Positions 24,846 to 34,112 are shown, counted from the first letter of the stretch. The stretch: 64,000 nt of DNA from an uncultured Bacteroides sp. (GCA_944322345.1 CALUOO010000005.1:1-64000), one strand, 5' to 3'. The notes: generated from the sequence alone by a model not told the origin. Numbers and translations: made by a program.

Positions 24846-25631
24846 ATGAACAGAAACTTTTTAATCGTATGCTTGTGTCTGCTGGGATTGCTGACAGCCT
24901 GTACAGCTCCCAAAGAGGTGCTTTATCTGCAAGACGTTAAGGGACAGAAGCTGGAGAACATTGAGAAAGGATATGAGGTAAAAATCCATGAGGATGACCT
25001 GCTGGCAATTATTGTGAACAGTAAGGAGGAGGAACTGGCGCTGCCGTTCAACATGCCGATAGTGTCATATCAGATAGGGAGTACCTATCAGCAGCCACGG
25101 GTAGTGGGCTATCTGGTGGACAAGAACGGCGATATAGACTTTCCGTTTCTTGGCAAGCTGCATGTGCTGGGAATGACACGTATGGAACTGACGGAAATGA
25201 TAAAGAAAAAACTGTCGGAAGAGGACTGGCTGAAGGATCCGATTGTGACAGTGCAGTTTCTGAACTTCAAGGTGTCGGTGATTGGCGAGGTGGCACGGCC
25301 GGGGACGTTTGAAATTTCGGGCGACCGCATCACGCTGCTGGAGGCACTGAGCCGGGCGGGCGACCTGACAATCTACGGACGGCGCGACCGGGTGGCGGTG
25401 ATACGTGAAGAGAACGGGAAGCGTACGATACTGTATCACGACTTGCGGTCGTCCGACATATTCAATTCGCCTTGCTACTACTTGCAGCAGAACGACATTG
25501 TGTATGTGGAACCGAATGACATCCGGACGGGATCGAGCCGCATCAACTCCAACAATTCGGCGAGCGTCTGGCTGTCGACAGCTTCGGTGCTGGCTTCTAT
25601 CGCTTCGCTGCTGATTACGATTTTCAAGTAA
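24846..25631 (+). CDS. Wza-type polysaccharide export lipoprotein
   Basis: The 261-residue protein has a lipoprotein signal ending LLTAC (Cys19). The export domain runs from about residue 45 (YEVKIHEDDLLAIIV), followed by an SLBB-like part (VSVIGEVARPGTFEISG, ALSRAGDLTIYGRRDRVAVI), with YLQQNDIVYVEPN and a hydrophobic C-terminal segment (about 240-259) that would cross the outer membrane. It forms the outer-membrane channel for capsule export with the Wzc-type protein downstream. It is shorter than E. coli Wza (about 380), as is usual in Bacteroides. GC content rises again here. Confidence 0.93.
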   Translation: MNRNFLIVCLCLLGLLTACTAPKEVLYLQDVKGQKLENIEKGYEVKIHEDDLLAIIVNSKEEELALPFNMPIVSYQIGSTYQQPRVVGYLVDKNGDIDFPFLGKLHVLGMTRMELTEMIKKKLSEEDWLKDPIVTVQFLNFKVSVIGEVARPGTFEISGDRITLLEALSRAGDLTIYGRRDRVAVIREENGKRTILYHDLRSSDIFNSPCYYLQQNDIVYVEPNDIRTGSSRINSNNSASVWLSTASVLASIASLLITIFK

Positions 25632-25646
25632 CCGAAATTGTACTAT

Positions 25647-25690
25647 GAGTTTTTGAGTTTATTAGTTTATGAGTTTTTAAGTTTGTGAGT
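25647..25690 (-). repeat. 8-bp tandem repeat between wza and wzc, antisense orientation
   Basis: Five full 8-mers plus a half unit of the ACTYAHAA family are present, but read on the minus strand (TTTTGAGT, TTATTAGT, TTATGAGT, TTTTAAGT, TTGTGAGT on the plus strand). Unlike the arrays before upxZ, rfbD and rfbB it lies 75 bp before the next ATG, in the opposite sense. Confidence 0.7.
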
Positions 25691-25765
25691 TAGAACGTAA
25701 TGGGAGCTGATGAAATTGCAGACTGGAAACAACTGAAGTACTGAATATTTAGAATAAGAGAAGAT

Positions 25766-28249
25766 ATGAAGACTGAACTACAGAATGCAGAGATGCAGAA
25801 CAGGCCGGTGAACGTGGCGGAAGAGGAAGAGCAGATCAACCTGATGGATATGCTGCTGGTGGTGCGCCACAACTGGCAGTGGTTTTTTGTGTCGGTGGTG
25901 GCTTGCGTGGCATTGGCTGTGCTCTATCTGGCGTGGTCGCCGAAGACTTACAGCCGGAAGGCGACGGTGCTGATCCGCGACGACGACAAAGGAGGGGGCG
26001 GACTGGGAGAGTCGGCCCTGTTTACGGACATCAGCCTGTTTGGCGGGGCACGCAATGTGGACAACGAGGTGCTGGTGTTTCAGGCACGCAGCCTGATGGA
26101 GAACGTGGTGGACAGGCTTGCGCTGGATTATAGCTACAAGATACGGAAGGGACTGCGTACGGTGGAGCTTTACTCTCACTCGCCGCTGAAGGTGGCTTTC
26201 CCGGATGCGGAAGCGGGGCAGTATCTGCATGTGAGCGTCACTCCGCTGCAAGGGGGAAAGGTGCGCTTGTCGGAGCTGCAGATGGTGGTGAACGGAGAAG
26301 AAATAGAGCCGGGCGGATCGATAGAGGCGGCTTTGGGCGATACGGTGACCACGGAGATAGGCCGGATGGTGGTGACACCTACCTTGTATTATACGGATGA
26401 GTATGAGAACGAGAAGGTGGAGGTGCGCAAACTGGTGCGCGAGAACGTGGTGGATTATTGCATGCAGACACTTTCTGTCTCATTGGCCAGCAAGACGGCA
26501 ACGATTATCAATCTGGAATATAAGGATGAATCCATTGCACGGGCGGAGGATATACTGAATACGCTGATTGCCGTGTATAACGAGGATGCCATCAACGACA
26601 AGAACCAGATAGCCGTAAATACGTCGAACTTTATCAACGAGCGACTGATTATCATCGAAAAGGAACTGGGAAGTGTGGATGCGGACATTGAGACGTATAA
26701 GCGTGAGAATCAGCTGACGGATATCACGTCGGAGACGGGAATGTATCTGGAAACGACGTCGAGATTCAAACAGGAGGGGCTGAGCCTTGAAAACCAGCTG
26801 AGTCTGGCAAAGTATATCAAGGAGTATCTGACAGATCCGTCGAAAGTGACAGACCTGATTCCTGCCAATACGGGAATTACGGATGCGGGCGTGGAAAAAC
26901 AGATTGGTGAATATAACGAGATGTTGCTGAAGCGCGATAAGCTGGTGGCAAGCAGCAGTAACCGGAACCCGGTGGTGATGGACCTGAACAATTCGCTGGA
27001 AGCGATGAGGCAGTCGATTATCCTTTCGGTGGACAACCTGATTGTAGGGCTGCAGATAAACCTGAAAAACCTGCGTGAACAGGAGGAACAGACCACCAAA
27101 CGGATTGAAGCGGTGCCGACACAGCAGAAATATGTGCTGACCGTGGAGCGGCAGCAGAAAATCAAGGAGGAGCTGTACCTCTACTTGCTGAACAAACGCG
27201 AAGAGAATGCACTGACACAGGCTATAACGGAAAGCAATGCGCGCATTATCGATCCGGCTTCGGGAAGTACACGTCCGGTGGCACCGCGCAGTATGATTAT
27301 TCTGATGGCATCGGTGGTGCTGGGGGGAGTGATTCCTGCAGGACTGTTCTGGCTGCTCAGCATTATGGATACGAAGGTGCACAACCGGAAGGATCTGGAA
27401 CAGGTGTTGAGTATTCCTTTCTTGGGTGATATCCCCGAGAATGAAGAGAAACCGAAGAAAGGTGAACCCGAGCGTCAGATTGTGGTGCGCGAAAGCGGGC
27501 GTGATTCGGTGTCGGAAGCATTCCGCATTATCCGTACGAATATGGACTTTATGCGTGTGAAGGCTGACAGGCTGCAGGTGGTAATGTTCACTTCGTCGAA
27601 CCCGGGTGCCGGAAAGACGTTTGTGTCGAGCAATCTTGCCATGAGTATTGCGCAGATGAACAAGAAGGTGATTCTGGTGGACGTAGATATCCGCAAGGGT
27701 ACGCTGAGCGTCTTGTTTGCAAACCCGAAAGGACGTATGGGACTGACCAATTATCTTTCGGGACGTACGAACAACGTGGATGACATCATCGGGCAGAGCG
27801 AGGAATACAGCAAGTTGGATGTGATTTTTGCAGGACCAGTACCGCCTAACCCGGCAGAATTGCTGATGAGCGACCGGCTGGACTTGCTGATTGAGGAATT
27901 GCGTAAACGCTACGACTACATCATTGTAGATAATGTTCCTGCCGGGGTAGTGGCTGATGCTTCGATTGTAAACAGGGTAGTAGACCTGACTATTTACATT
28001 GTCCGTGCCGGAGTGATGGACCGTCGGCAGTTGCCGGAACTGGAGAACCTGTACCGACAGAACAAGCTGAAGAACATGGCAGTGGTGCTGAATGGAGTGA
28101 CTTATTCACGGAAAGGCTACGGTTATGGTTATGGTTACGGCTATGGTTATGGCTATGGTTACGGTTACGGCAATGAAAAGAAATCTAAACATAGAGGAAT
28201 CTGGCATCGCATAAAGAAACAGATAAGGCATTGGCGCAGACGTTTTTAA
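25766..28249 (+). CDS. Wzc-type polysaccharide co-polymerase with tyrosine autokinase
   Basis: The 827-residue protein begins with a Wzz domain and transmembrane segment 1 (about 40-58, WQWFFVSVVACVALAVLYLA). A long periplasmic coiled-coil/GNVR region follows to about 505, then segment 2 (about 510-532), then a cytoplasmic BY-kinase. The kinase has Walker A SSNPGAGKTFVSSN (about 608-621), A' VILVDVDIRKG and Walker B YIIVDNVPAG (about 715-724). The C terminus is a tyrosine cluster: alternating Gly-Tyr from about residue 783 to 803, then a basic end. Cycles of phosphorylation there, reversed by the phosphatase downstream, are known to control chain length and export. Confidence 0.94.
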   Translation: MKTELQNAEMQNRPVNVAEEEEQINLMDMLLVVRHNWQWFFVSVVACVALAVLYLAWSPKTYSRKATVLIRDDDKGGGGLGESALFTDISLFGGARNVDNEVLVFQARSLMENVVDRLALDYSYKIRKGLRTVELYSHSPLKVAFPDAEAGQYLHVSVTPLQGGKVRLSELQMVVNGEEIEPGGSIEAALGDTVTTEIGRMVVTPTLYYTDEYENEKVEVRKLVRENVVDYCMQTLSVSLASKTATIINLEYKDESIARAEDILNTLIAVYNEDAINDKNQIAVNTSNFINERLIIIEKELGSVDADIETYKRENQLTDITSETGMYLETTSRFKQEGLSLENQLSLAKYIKEYLTDPSKVTDLIPANTGITDAGVEKQIGEYNEMLLKRDKLVASSSNRNPVVMDLNNSLEAMRQSIILSVDNLIVGLQINLKNLREQEEQTTKRIEAVPTQQKYVLTVERQQKIKEELYLYLLNKREENALTQAITESNARIIDPASGSTRPVAPRSMIILMASVVLGGVIPAGLFWLLSIMDTKVHNRKDLEQVLSIPFLGDIPENEEKPKKGEPERQIVVRESGRDSVSEAFRIIRTNMDFMRVKADRLQVVMFTSSNPGAGKTFVSSNLAMSIAQMNKKVILVDVDIRKGTLSVLFANPKGRMGLTNYLSGRTNNVDDIIGQSEEYSKLDVIFAGPVPPNPAELLMSDRLDLLIEELRKRYDYIIVDNVPAGVVADASIVNRVVDLTIYIVRAGVMDRRQLPELENLYRQNKLKNMAVVLNGVTYSRKGYGYGYGYGYGYGYGYGYGNEKKSKHRGIWHRIKKQIRHWRRRF

Positions 28250-28322
28250 TGGATTGAATACTTCTTGTATTTATTTCTTTTGTTTTTGAGTTTCTAAATT
28301 GGAGCAATGCGATATTGGGCAA

Positions 28323-28354
28323 ACTCAAAAACTTATCAACTAATAAACTTACTT
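28323..28354 (+). repeat. 8-bp tandem repeat directly before the phosphatase gene
   Basis: Four 8-mers (ACTCAAAA, ACTTATCA, ACTAATAA, ACTTACTT) end exactly at the ATG at 28355, the same sense placement as at upxZ, rfbD and rfbB. This also supports the choice of that start. Confidence 0.7.
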
Positions 28355-29077
28355 ATGTTTTCTATATTTTCATTTAATAAGAACATTCTGGATGCGGGTA
28401 TGCTGTCGGGTATGACTGACGTTCACTCTCATTTGTTGCCGGGGGTGGATGATGGTATGGGGAGTGCCGAAGAGTCGTATCAGGCTTGCCGGTATCTGGA
28501 GAAGATGGGGGTAAAACGGATTTTCCTGACACCACACATCATGGAAGATCTTCCCGACAATCATCCATCTTTCTTGAAACAACGTTTTGATACGTTTGTG
28601 GAGAATAATCCGTCTGGAATAGAATTCCGCCTGGCCGGTGAGTATATGATGGACAACGGATTTGACGGGCAACTGAAAGAAGGAATGCTTACTGTGGGGG
28701 ATAATTATGTATTGGTGGAGACTTCGTATATGGCAGCGTCGCCGGATGTGCCAAGGATGCTTTATGAATTGTCGGTGCGCGGATATTGTCCGCTGATAGC
28801 TCATCCGGAGCGTTATCTGTATATGCCGTTGGAGCAGCTGCTGGCTTTAAAAGACCGTAAATATGCATTTCAGATGAATCTGATGTCGCTAGCCGGTGTC
28901 TATGGGAAAGATGTGCAGAAACGTGCTTTGTTCCTGCTAAGGGAGGGACATTATACATTTGTCGGTTCGGATATTCATAAACTGAGTGTGTATCAGCGTG
29001 CTTTGTCGGCTCTATCTTTATCGAAGGACGACCGTAAGGCACTGGGAATATTATTGGAAAATAACAGGAATTTGTGA
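28355..29077 (+). CDS. CpsB/YwqE-type tyrosine-protein phosphatase (PHP fold)
   Basis: The ATG at 28355 gives 240 residues; the open frame begins 48 bp earlier but runs through the 8-bp repeat. DVHSHLLPGVDDG is the PHP metal-binding motif, followed by FLTPHIMEDLPDNH, PLIAHPERYLYM and VGSDIHKL. These metal-dependent phosphatases dephosphorylate the tyrosine tail of the Wzc-type kinase and so reset chain extension. As the last capsule gene it is followed by a terminator-like hairpin. Confidence 0.92.
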   Translation: MFSIFSFNKNILDAGMLSGMTDVHSHLLPGVDDGMGSAEESYQACRYLEKMGVKRIFLTPHIMEDLPDNHPSFLKQRFDTFVENNPSGIEFRLAGEYMMDNGFDGQLKEGMLTVGDNYVLVETSYMAASPDVPRMLYELSVRGYCPLIAHPERYLYMPLEQLLALKDRKYAFQMNLMSLAGVYGKDVQKRALFLLREGHYTFVGSDIHKLSVYQRALSALSLSKDDRKALGILLENNRNL

Positions 29078-29119
29078 CGAAGCGAGCTGATCGGTTATAA
29101 ACGATAAATCTGTTACAGG

Positions 29120-29166
29120 AAAGCTATCTGTCCTCAATCAAAATGAGAATGGATAGCTTTGTTGTT
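29120..29166 (+). terminator. Terminator-like hairpin at the end of the capsule operon
   Basis: AAAGCTATC pairs with GATAGCTTT around a loop that can itself fold (CTCA with TGAG). A T-rich stretch, GTTGTTTGT, follows. It lies 42 bp past the last capsule gene and fits the end of the operon. Confidence 0.6.
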
Positions 29167-29248
29167 TGTATTGGAAAGAAAAAAGACATGAATATTTTGA
29201 TTGTTGATTGTTTTTCATACCTTTGTTTACTGTTAAGAAAAACAAGTT

Positions 29249-29276
29249 AAGTTTGTGAGTTTTTAAGTTCTTGAGT
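29249..29276 (-). repeat. Short antisense copy of the 8-bp repeat
   Basis: Three and a half 8-mers on the plus strand (AAGT, TTGTGAGT, TTTTAAGT, TCTTGAGT) are the reverse complement of the ACTYAHAA family. It lies outside the capsule operon, about 80 bp before the DUF805 gene. Confidence 0.6.
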
Positions 29277-29358
29277 TAAAGAATGATAATGGCTTACGGG
29301 CTTGCCGGAAGGAGAACCAAATACTTAATAATTTTATTTACCTAAAAACTTTTACATT

Positions 29359-29841
29359 ATGTTTAAAGCTCCGTTTTCGTTTACAGGACGTATTCGTAGA
29401 ATCGAATATTTTCTTTCCGCTATCATTGGCGGTATTGTAGGAGGTATCGCTTACTCGTTGGGACTGGCAACGCTCTTTATGGGTGCGGCTGCAGGTTCGG
29501 CGGGTGCTTCTTTCTTTGGTATTCTTCTTGGATTTGCAGCGCTGATTGCCTCCATGTGGTTCTCGCTGGCACAGGGGGTAAAACGTCTGCACGATCTGAA
29601 TAAAACAGGATGGATGATTCTGTTGCTTTTTATTCCGATTGTGAATATCGTGTTTGGACTGTATATGCTGTTTGCTGACGGTACGGTGGGACCAAACCAA
29701 TATGGCGACGATCCTAAGAACCGCATGCCTTATCAGCCACATCCTACTTCGGTGAATGTGACAGTGAATGTGTCGAAAGACGAGGTGACAGTGGACAAAC
29801 AGGTGGGAGAGGCTCCGAAAGCTGACGAGAAAGCAGAATGA
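29359..29841 (+). CDS. DUF805 membrane protein
   Basis: The 160-residue protein begins FKAPFSFTGRIRRIEYFLS, the DUF805 signature (a soluble helix with the R-x-E-Y motif). Three to four membrane segments follow (about 20-110), with the internal motif QGVKRLHDLNKTGWMILLLFIPIVN and ending FADGTVGPNQYGDDP. After residue 125 is a Val/Thr/Glu-rich polar tail. DUF805 proteins are inner-membrane proteins of unknown function. It is probably monocistronic with its own leader. Confidence 0.88.
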   Translation: MFKAPFSFTGRIRRIEYFLSAIIGGIVGGIAYSLGLATLFMGAAAGSAGASFFGILLGFAALIASMWFSLAQGVKRLHDLNKTGWMILLLFIPIVNIVFGLYMLFADGTVGPNQYGDDPKNRMPYQPHPTSVNVTVNVSKDEVTVDKQVGEAPKADEKAE

Positions 29842-29880
29842 GCATTTGAGAGAAAACCCTTTATCGATTAAAAAATAAAT

Positions 29881-30255
29881 ATGAAAAAAGTAATTTGCAG
29901 TGAAAAAGCTCCCGGAGCTATCGGACCGTATAGCCAGGCTATTGAGGCTAACGGAATGGTGTTTGTATCCGGACAATTGCCGATTGATGCTTCTACAGGA
30001 CAGATGGCCGAAGGTATTGAAGCACAGGCACGCCAATCATTAGAAAACATCAAGCATATTCTGGAAGAGGCCGGCTTGACAATGGCTGATATTGTGAAGA
30101 CTACGGTTTTCTTGCAGGACATGTCGCTGTTTGCAGGAATGAATGGTGTGTATGCCACTTATTTTGACGGGGCATTTCCCGCCCGTTCGGCAGTAGCCGT
30201 AAAGGCTCTGCCTAAGGATGCATTAGTGGAGATTGAGTGTATCGCGGCCCGCTAA
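29881..30255 (+). CDS. ridA: RidA-family enamine/imine deaminase
   Basis: The 124-residue protein has the YjgF/YER057c/UK114 features: APGAIGPYSQAIEANGMVFVSGQLPID near the start and the C-terminal signature ARSAVAVKALPKDALVEIECIA, including the arginine that holds the substrate carboxylate. It hydrolyses reactive enamines such as 2-aminoacrylate released by PLP enzymes. The last 33 bp overlap the convergent folC gene. Confidence 0.95.
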   Translation: MKKVICSEKAPGAIGPYSQAIEANGMVFVSGQLPIDASTGQMAEGIEAQARQSLENIKHILEEAGLTMADIVKTTVFLQDMSLFAGMNGVYATYFDGAFPARSAVAVKALPKDALVEIECIAAR

Positions 30256-31563
30256 CAGATCGGCGACGATAAAATTGCTGCCTCCTACGTAGATCATTTC
30301 TTCGGGGAGGCATTTTTTTTGCGCTGCTTCCACAGCCTGCGATACGGTGGGGTAGGCATCCCCCTGTAGTCCTTCTTCGGCTGCCAGACGGAGCAATGCA
30401 TCTTCGGGGAGAGCACGTTCGATGCCGGCACGGGTGAAATAGTAGGAATATCCCTCTTCGTTGCGTGGAAGAAGATGGAGTACGCTTCGGACATCTTTGT
30501 CTTTGACCATTCCCAGAACGATATGTATATGGGGATGGACATGGCGGTGCAGCTCGCGTAGCTGTGCGGCAATGGACTCGAAAGCTTCGGGATTGTGCCC
30601 GGTGTCGCAGATGAGTGTGGGATTGTCCTGAAGCTGCTGCCAGCGTCCTGTCAGTCCGGTTGTGCGGCAGACGTTGAGCAGTCCGTAGCGCAGGTCGTTG
30701 TCGCTGATACGGTAGCCCAATGTGCAGAGTACATCCAGCGCTTTTATGATGGTATGGATGTTTTTCACTTGATAATTCCCGGTCAGTTCGTAGCGGACAC
30801 CCAGTGGCAGGCGGGGACTTTGAACGGACAGTGTGGTGCGGTGGTCGTCTGTGAGGACGATGGAACTTGTGGATTTCTGAATATCTTCTTCTGTTGCCGC
30901 TATGTGGAAGGGAGCGTTCATCTCTGCTGCTTTTTGCCTGAATATTTCTCCGACTGTTGCAGGCATGGCTCCGATGACAACCGGAATGCCTTCTTTGATG
31001 ATTCCGGCCTTCTCGGCTGCTATTTTTTCAAGCGTGTCACCCAGATACTGGGTGTGGTCGAGACTGATGCTGGTGACAACGCACAGATCGGGGCGGATGA
31101 TATTGGTGCAGTCTAACCTGCCACCCATTCCTACCTCGACCACAGCTACGTCTATATGACAGTCGGCAAAATAGCGGAATGCCATCAGGGTGGTGAGTTC
31201 GAAGAAGGAGGGATGAAGCGGTTCGAAAAATGGGCGGTGCTCTTCGACGAAACGGACAACATACTCGCGGGGAATCATCTTGCCGTTGATGCGGATGCGT
31301 TCGCGAAAGTCTAAAAGATGGGGCGAGGTGAACAGACCTACGCGGTAGCCAGCCGACTGCAGTACGGAGGCAATGGTGTGTGAGCAGGAACCTTTGCCGT
31401 TGGTGCCGGCAATGTGAATTGTCTTGAACTCCTGATGCGGATGCCCGAAGTATTCATCCAGTCTGCGGGTAGTGTCCAGTCCCGGTTTGTATGCTTTTCC
31501 ACCTATTTGCTGAAACATAGGTACACTTTCGTATAAATACGTTAAAGTATTCTGATAATCCAT
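30223..31563 (-). CDS. folC: Bifunctional folylpolyglutamate / dihydrofolate synthase
   Basis: The 446-residue Mur-ligase-family protein has the P-loop IHIAGTNGKGSCSHTIASVLQ, TSPHLLDFRERIRING, VEVGMGGRLDCTN and TSISLDHTQYLGDTLEKIAAEKAGIIK. The C-terminal domain carries ICDTGHNPEAF. It adds glutamate to dihydropteroate and folates. Its 3' end overlaps ridA by 33 bp on the opposite strand. Both stops are well supported by family length, so the overlap is real. Confidence 0.94.
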   Translation of the reverse strand: MDYQNTLTYLYESVPMFQQIGGKAYKPGLDTTRRLDEYFGHPHQEFKTIHIAGTNGKGSCSHTIASVLQSAGYRVGLFTSPHLLDFRERIRINGKMIPREYVVRFVEEHRPFFEPLHPSFFELTTLMAFRYFADCHIDVAVVEVGMGGRLDCTNIIRPDLCVVTSISLDHTQYLGDTLEKIAAEKAGIIKEGIPVVIGAMPATVGEIFRQKAAEMNAPFHIAATEEDIQKSTSSIVLTDDHRTTLSVQSPRLPLGVRYELTGNYQVKNIHTIIKALDVLCTLGYRISDNDLRYGLLNVCRTTGLTGRWQQLQDNPTLICDTGHNPEAFESIAAQLRELHRHVHPHIHIVLGMVKDKDVRSVLHLLPRNEEGYSYYFTRAGIERALPEDALLRLAAEEGLQGDAYPTVSQAVEAAQKKCLPEEMIYVGGSNFIVADLLAGRDTLNLH

Positions 31564-31701
31564 GTTTATATTGTTTGATCGGGCAAACTTTATTGCTTGC
31601 TTAATTGTTTTATACTGTGTAAAAGACCTTATAGAAAGATGTCTGTAGAACAGCGTCCGGCTAAAGGGTGTGCAAATATCAACATTTTAAATTTAGAAAT
31701 C

Positions 31702-33027
31702 ATGGGAAGCAAGAAAAATTTTGTATTAGACACAAACGTTATTCTTCATGACTGCAACTGCTTGAAGAATTTTCAGGAAAACGACATTTACCTTCCTATT
31801 GTCGTATTGGAAGAACTGGACAAATTTAAGAAGGGAAATGAACAGATCAATTTCAACGCCCGTGAATTTGTGCGGGAACTTGACATGCTGACCGATGATA
31901 CCCTGTTTACAAAGGGGGTGAAACTGGGAGAAGGATTGGGACGCCTGTTTGTAGTGGCAGGCAATGTGGAGGCACCTAAGGTGCAGGAATCTTTCCCCTT
32001 GAGAAAACCCGACCATCTGATTCTGGGAGTTGCCGAATATCTGTCGACACAGAAACCGGGAATGAAGACCATTCTGGTGACTAAGGATGTGAACCTGCGT
32101 ATGAAAGCCAGATCGGTGGGCATTCTTTCTGAAGATTATATTACGGATAAAGTGACCAACACGGATGTATTTGAAAAGTCGAATGAGGTATTTGAGAAAA
32201 TAGATCCTGCCCTGATTGATCGGATTTATTCGTCGAAAGAGGGAATTGATGTAAGTGAATTTGACTTTAAGGACCTGCTGCATCCGAATGACTGCTTTGT
32301 GCTGAAGAGTGACCGGAATAGTGTGCTGGCACGCTATAATCCGTTTACACATGCCATAGTGAGGGTGCAGAAAGGGCGTAATTACGGCATAGAACCACGC
32401 AACGCGGAACAAAGTTTTGCTTTTGAGATTCTGAACGATCCGGACATCAAACTGGTGGCGCTTACTGGTAAGGCCGGTACAGGAAAAACACTGCTTGCCC
32501 TTGCTTCTGCATTGGGTAAACTGAACGACTACAAACAGATTCTGCTGGCACGCCCTGTGGTGGCACTGTCTAACAAGGACATCGGTTTTCTGCCGGGAGA
32601 TGCCAAAGAAAAAGTGGCACCTTACATGCAGCCTCTGTTTGACAACCTGAATGTGATAAAGCGGCAGTTTGCTTCTAACTCTACCGAAGTGAAACGTATA
32701 GAGGATATGCTGAAAAGTGAACAGCTGGTCATTGAGGCTTTGGCTTTCATTCGCGGAAGAAGCTTGAGCGAGATGTATTGCATCATTGATGAAGCCCAGA
32801 ATCTGACACCGAATGAGATAAAGACTATTATTACCCGTGCTGGTGAGGGGACAAAAATGGTGTTTACGGGAGATATACAGCAGATTGACCAGCCGTATCT
32901 GGATAGCCAGTCAAACGGGTTGGTATATATGATTGACCGTATGAAAGACCAGCCTATTTTTGCCCATGTCAATTTGCTGAAAGGCGAACGAAGCGAACTG
33001 AGCGAACTGGCAAGCAATTTGCTTTAA
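31702..33027 (+). CDS. PhoH-family protein with N-terminal PIN domain
   Basis: The ATG at 31702 gives 441 residues (an upstream in-frame ATG would add 35 unconserved ones). An N-terminal PIN-like RNase domain (about 5-150, KNFVLDTNVILHDCNCL, ILVTKDVNLRMKA) is joined to a PhoH ATPase. The ATPase has Walker A LTGKAGTGKTLLA near residue 254, LARPVVALSNKDIGFLPGD, and Walker B CIIDEAQNLTPNEIK. PIN-PhoH proteins are thought to unwind and cut RNA. A strong terminator follows. Confidence 0.92.
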   Translation: MGSKKNFVLDTNVILHDCNCLKNFQENDIYLPIVVLEELDKFKKGNEQINFNAREFVRELDMLTDDTLFTKGVKLGEGLGRLFVVAGNVEAPKVQESFPLRKPDHLILGVAEYLSTQKPGMKTILVTKDVNLRMKARSVGILSEDYITDKVTNTDVFEKSNEVFEKIDPALIDRIYSSKEGIDVSEFDFKDLLHPNDCFVLKSDRNSVLARYNPFTHAIVRVQKGRNYGIEPRNAEQSFAFEILNDPDIKLVALTGKAGTGKTLLALASALGKLNDYKQILLARPVVALSNKDIGFLPGDAKEKVAPYMQPLFDNLNVIKRQFASNSTEVKRIEDMLKSEQLVIEALAFIRGRSLSEMYCIIDEAQNLTPNEIKTIITRAGEGTKMVFTGDIQQIDQPYLDSQSNGLVYMIDRMKDQPIFAHVNLLKGERSELSELASNLL

Positions 33028-33075
33028 GGACAGATATCGAGGTGATAGCTTATAAGTGACGAGCTAGGAATGAGT

Positions 33076-33111
33076 AGAGGCAGAAGTGTTGGGCTTCTGC
33101 CTCTATTTATT
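33076..33111. terminator. Intrinsic terminator between convergent genes
   Basis: A perfect 11-bp stem (AGAGGCAGAAG with CTTCTGCCTCT, 7-nt loop) is followed by ATTTATT. It lies between phoH (plus) and the DHOD-like gene (minus) and may serve both. Confidence 0.75.
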
Positions 33112-33120
33112 GCTTGAAGC

Positions 33121-34101
33121 TTACAGCTCTTTACTGCTGAAGTATTTCAGGAATTGCGTACGTTCGAACATGTTGATGCCTTTTACTGTGCTGGCATTTA
33201 AATGTCCCTTGAACTGGCCGATTGTTTCGAATCCTTTTCTTTCCATCCATTCGTGCAGGAAGCGATTGGCTTGTGTGATAAACGAGTTACCGTTCTGGTA
33301 GATGGCACTGCAAACTTCTACAGCAGAAGCTCCGGCCAGAATGGCTTTGACCACTGCTTCAGGAGTAGATACACCGCCTGATGCCGCATAGTCGATTTTG
33401 TCGACCAAAGAAGAGGTAATACCTATCCAGCGCAGCGGAGTTGCCAAGTCTGACGGATGACTGAATACTTCTCCCGACGTGTGCTCCATAGATTCGATGT
33501 TGATGTCTGGCTGATAGAACCGGTTGAAGAGCACTACAGCTCCTGCGCCATTGGCATACAGCTGATTGATCAATGCAACGGGGTTGGTCAGGTTGTTGCC
33601 AAGTTTTACAATGATTGGAATCCGGACAGTGTTTTTTAAATGTCGGAGAATATCGATATGACGCTGTTCGAACGCTCCGTAAGCATAATGGATTTCTGTC
33701 TGGAGTGCAAGAATATTTATTTCCAGTGCGTCGGCTCCTGCTTCTTCAATCTGCCTGGCAAATTCTATCCATTCGGAGTCTGTATAGCAGTTGATGCTGG
33801 CGATGATAGGAATTGAGCATACTTTTTTACTCTCTTTGATCAGTGACAGATATTCGGACAGCTTGTGGGCACGTACATATTCCTCCAGATACTCGCTTCC
33901 TTCGGGATAGTAGGCAGGGTCTTTTAATTGCTCGGCATCCATGCTTATCTGCTCTTCAAAGAGCGACTTAAGTACGATTGCTCCTGCACCATCTTCGTCC
34001 AACTTCTTGTTCTTCTCAGCACTGTTGGTCAATCCGGAACTGCTGATAATGATAGGATTTCTGAGCAGAAGCCCAGCAAAATTTGTTTTTGAATCAGTCA
34101 T
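33121..34101 (-). CDS. Dihydroorotate dehydrogenase-like flavoprotein
   Basis: The 326-residue FMN TIM-barrel protein has LLLRNPIIISSSGLTNSAEKN at the start, GAGAIVLKSLFEEQI, IPIIASINCYTDSEWIEFARQ, ADALEINI, PIIVKLGNN and the phosphate-binding ASGGVSTPEAVVKAILAGASAVEVC. This is the 'DHOD-like' branch that accompanies true PyrD in Bacteroidetes. An open Asn/Cys active-site assignment is not possible by eye, so orotate activity is uncertain. It is the last gene of a minus-strand operon with yggS and the DUF4494 gene. Confidence 0.85.
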   Translation of the reverse strand: MTDSKTNFAGLLLRNPIIISSSGLTNSAEKNKKLDEDGAGAIVLKSLFEEQISMDAEQLKDPAYYPEGSEYLEEYVRAHKLSEYLSLIKESKKVCSIPIIASINCYTDSEWIEFARQIEEAGADALEINILALQTEIHYAYGAFEQRHIDILRHLKNTVRIPIIVKLGNNLTNPVALINQLYANGAGAVVLFNRFYQPDINIESMEHTSGEVFSHPSDLATPLRWIGITSSLVDKIDYAASGGVSTPEAVVKAILAGASAVEVCSAIYQNGNSFITQANRFLHEWMERKGFETIGQFKGHLNASTVKGINMFERTQFLKYFSSKEL

Positions 34102-34112
34102 GGTAATATATG

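Noticed and set aside
25778-26251. Long minus-strand frames across wza and wzc, and similar ones across rfbB and wzx
   Set aside because: They follow from high third-position GC in the real genes; their predicted proteins are His/Arg-rich and match nothing.
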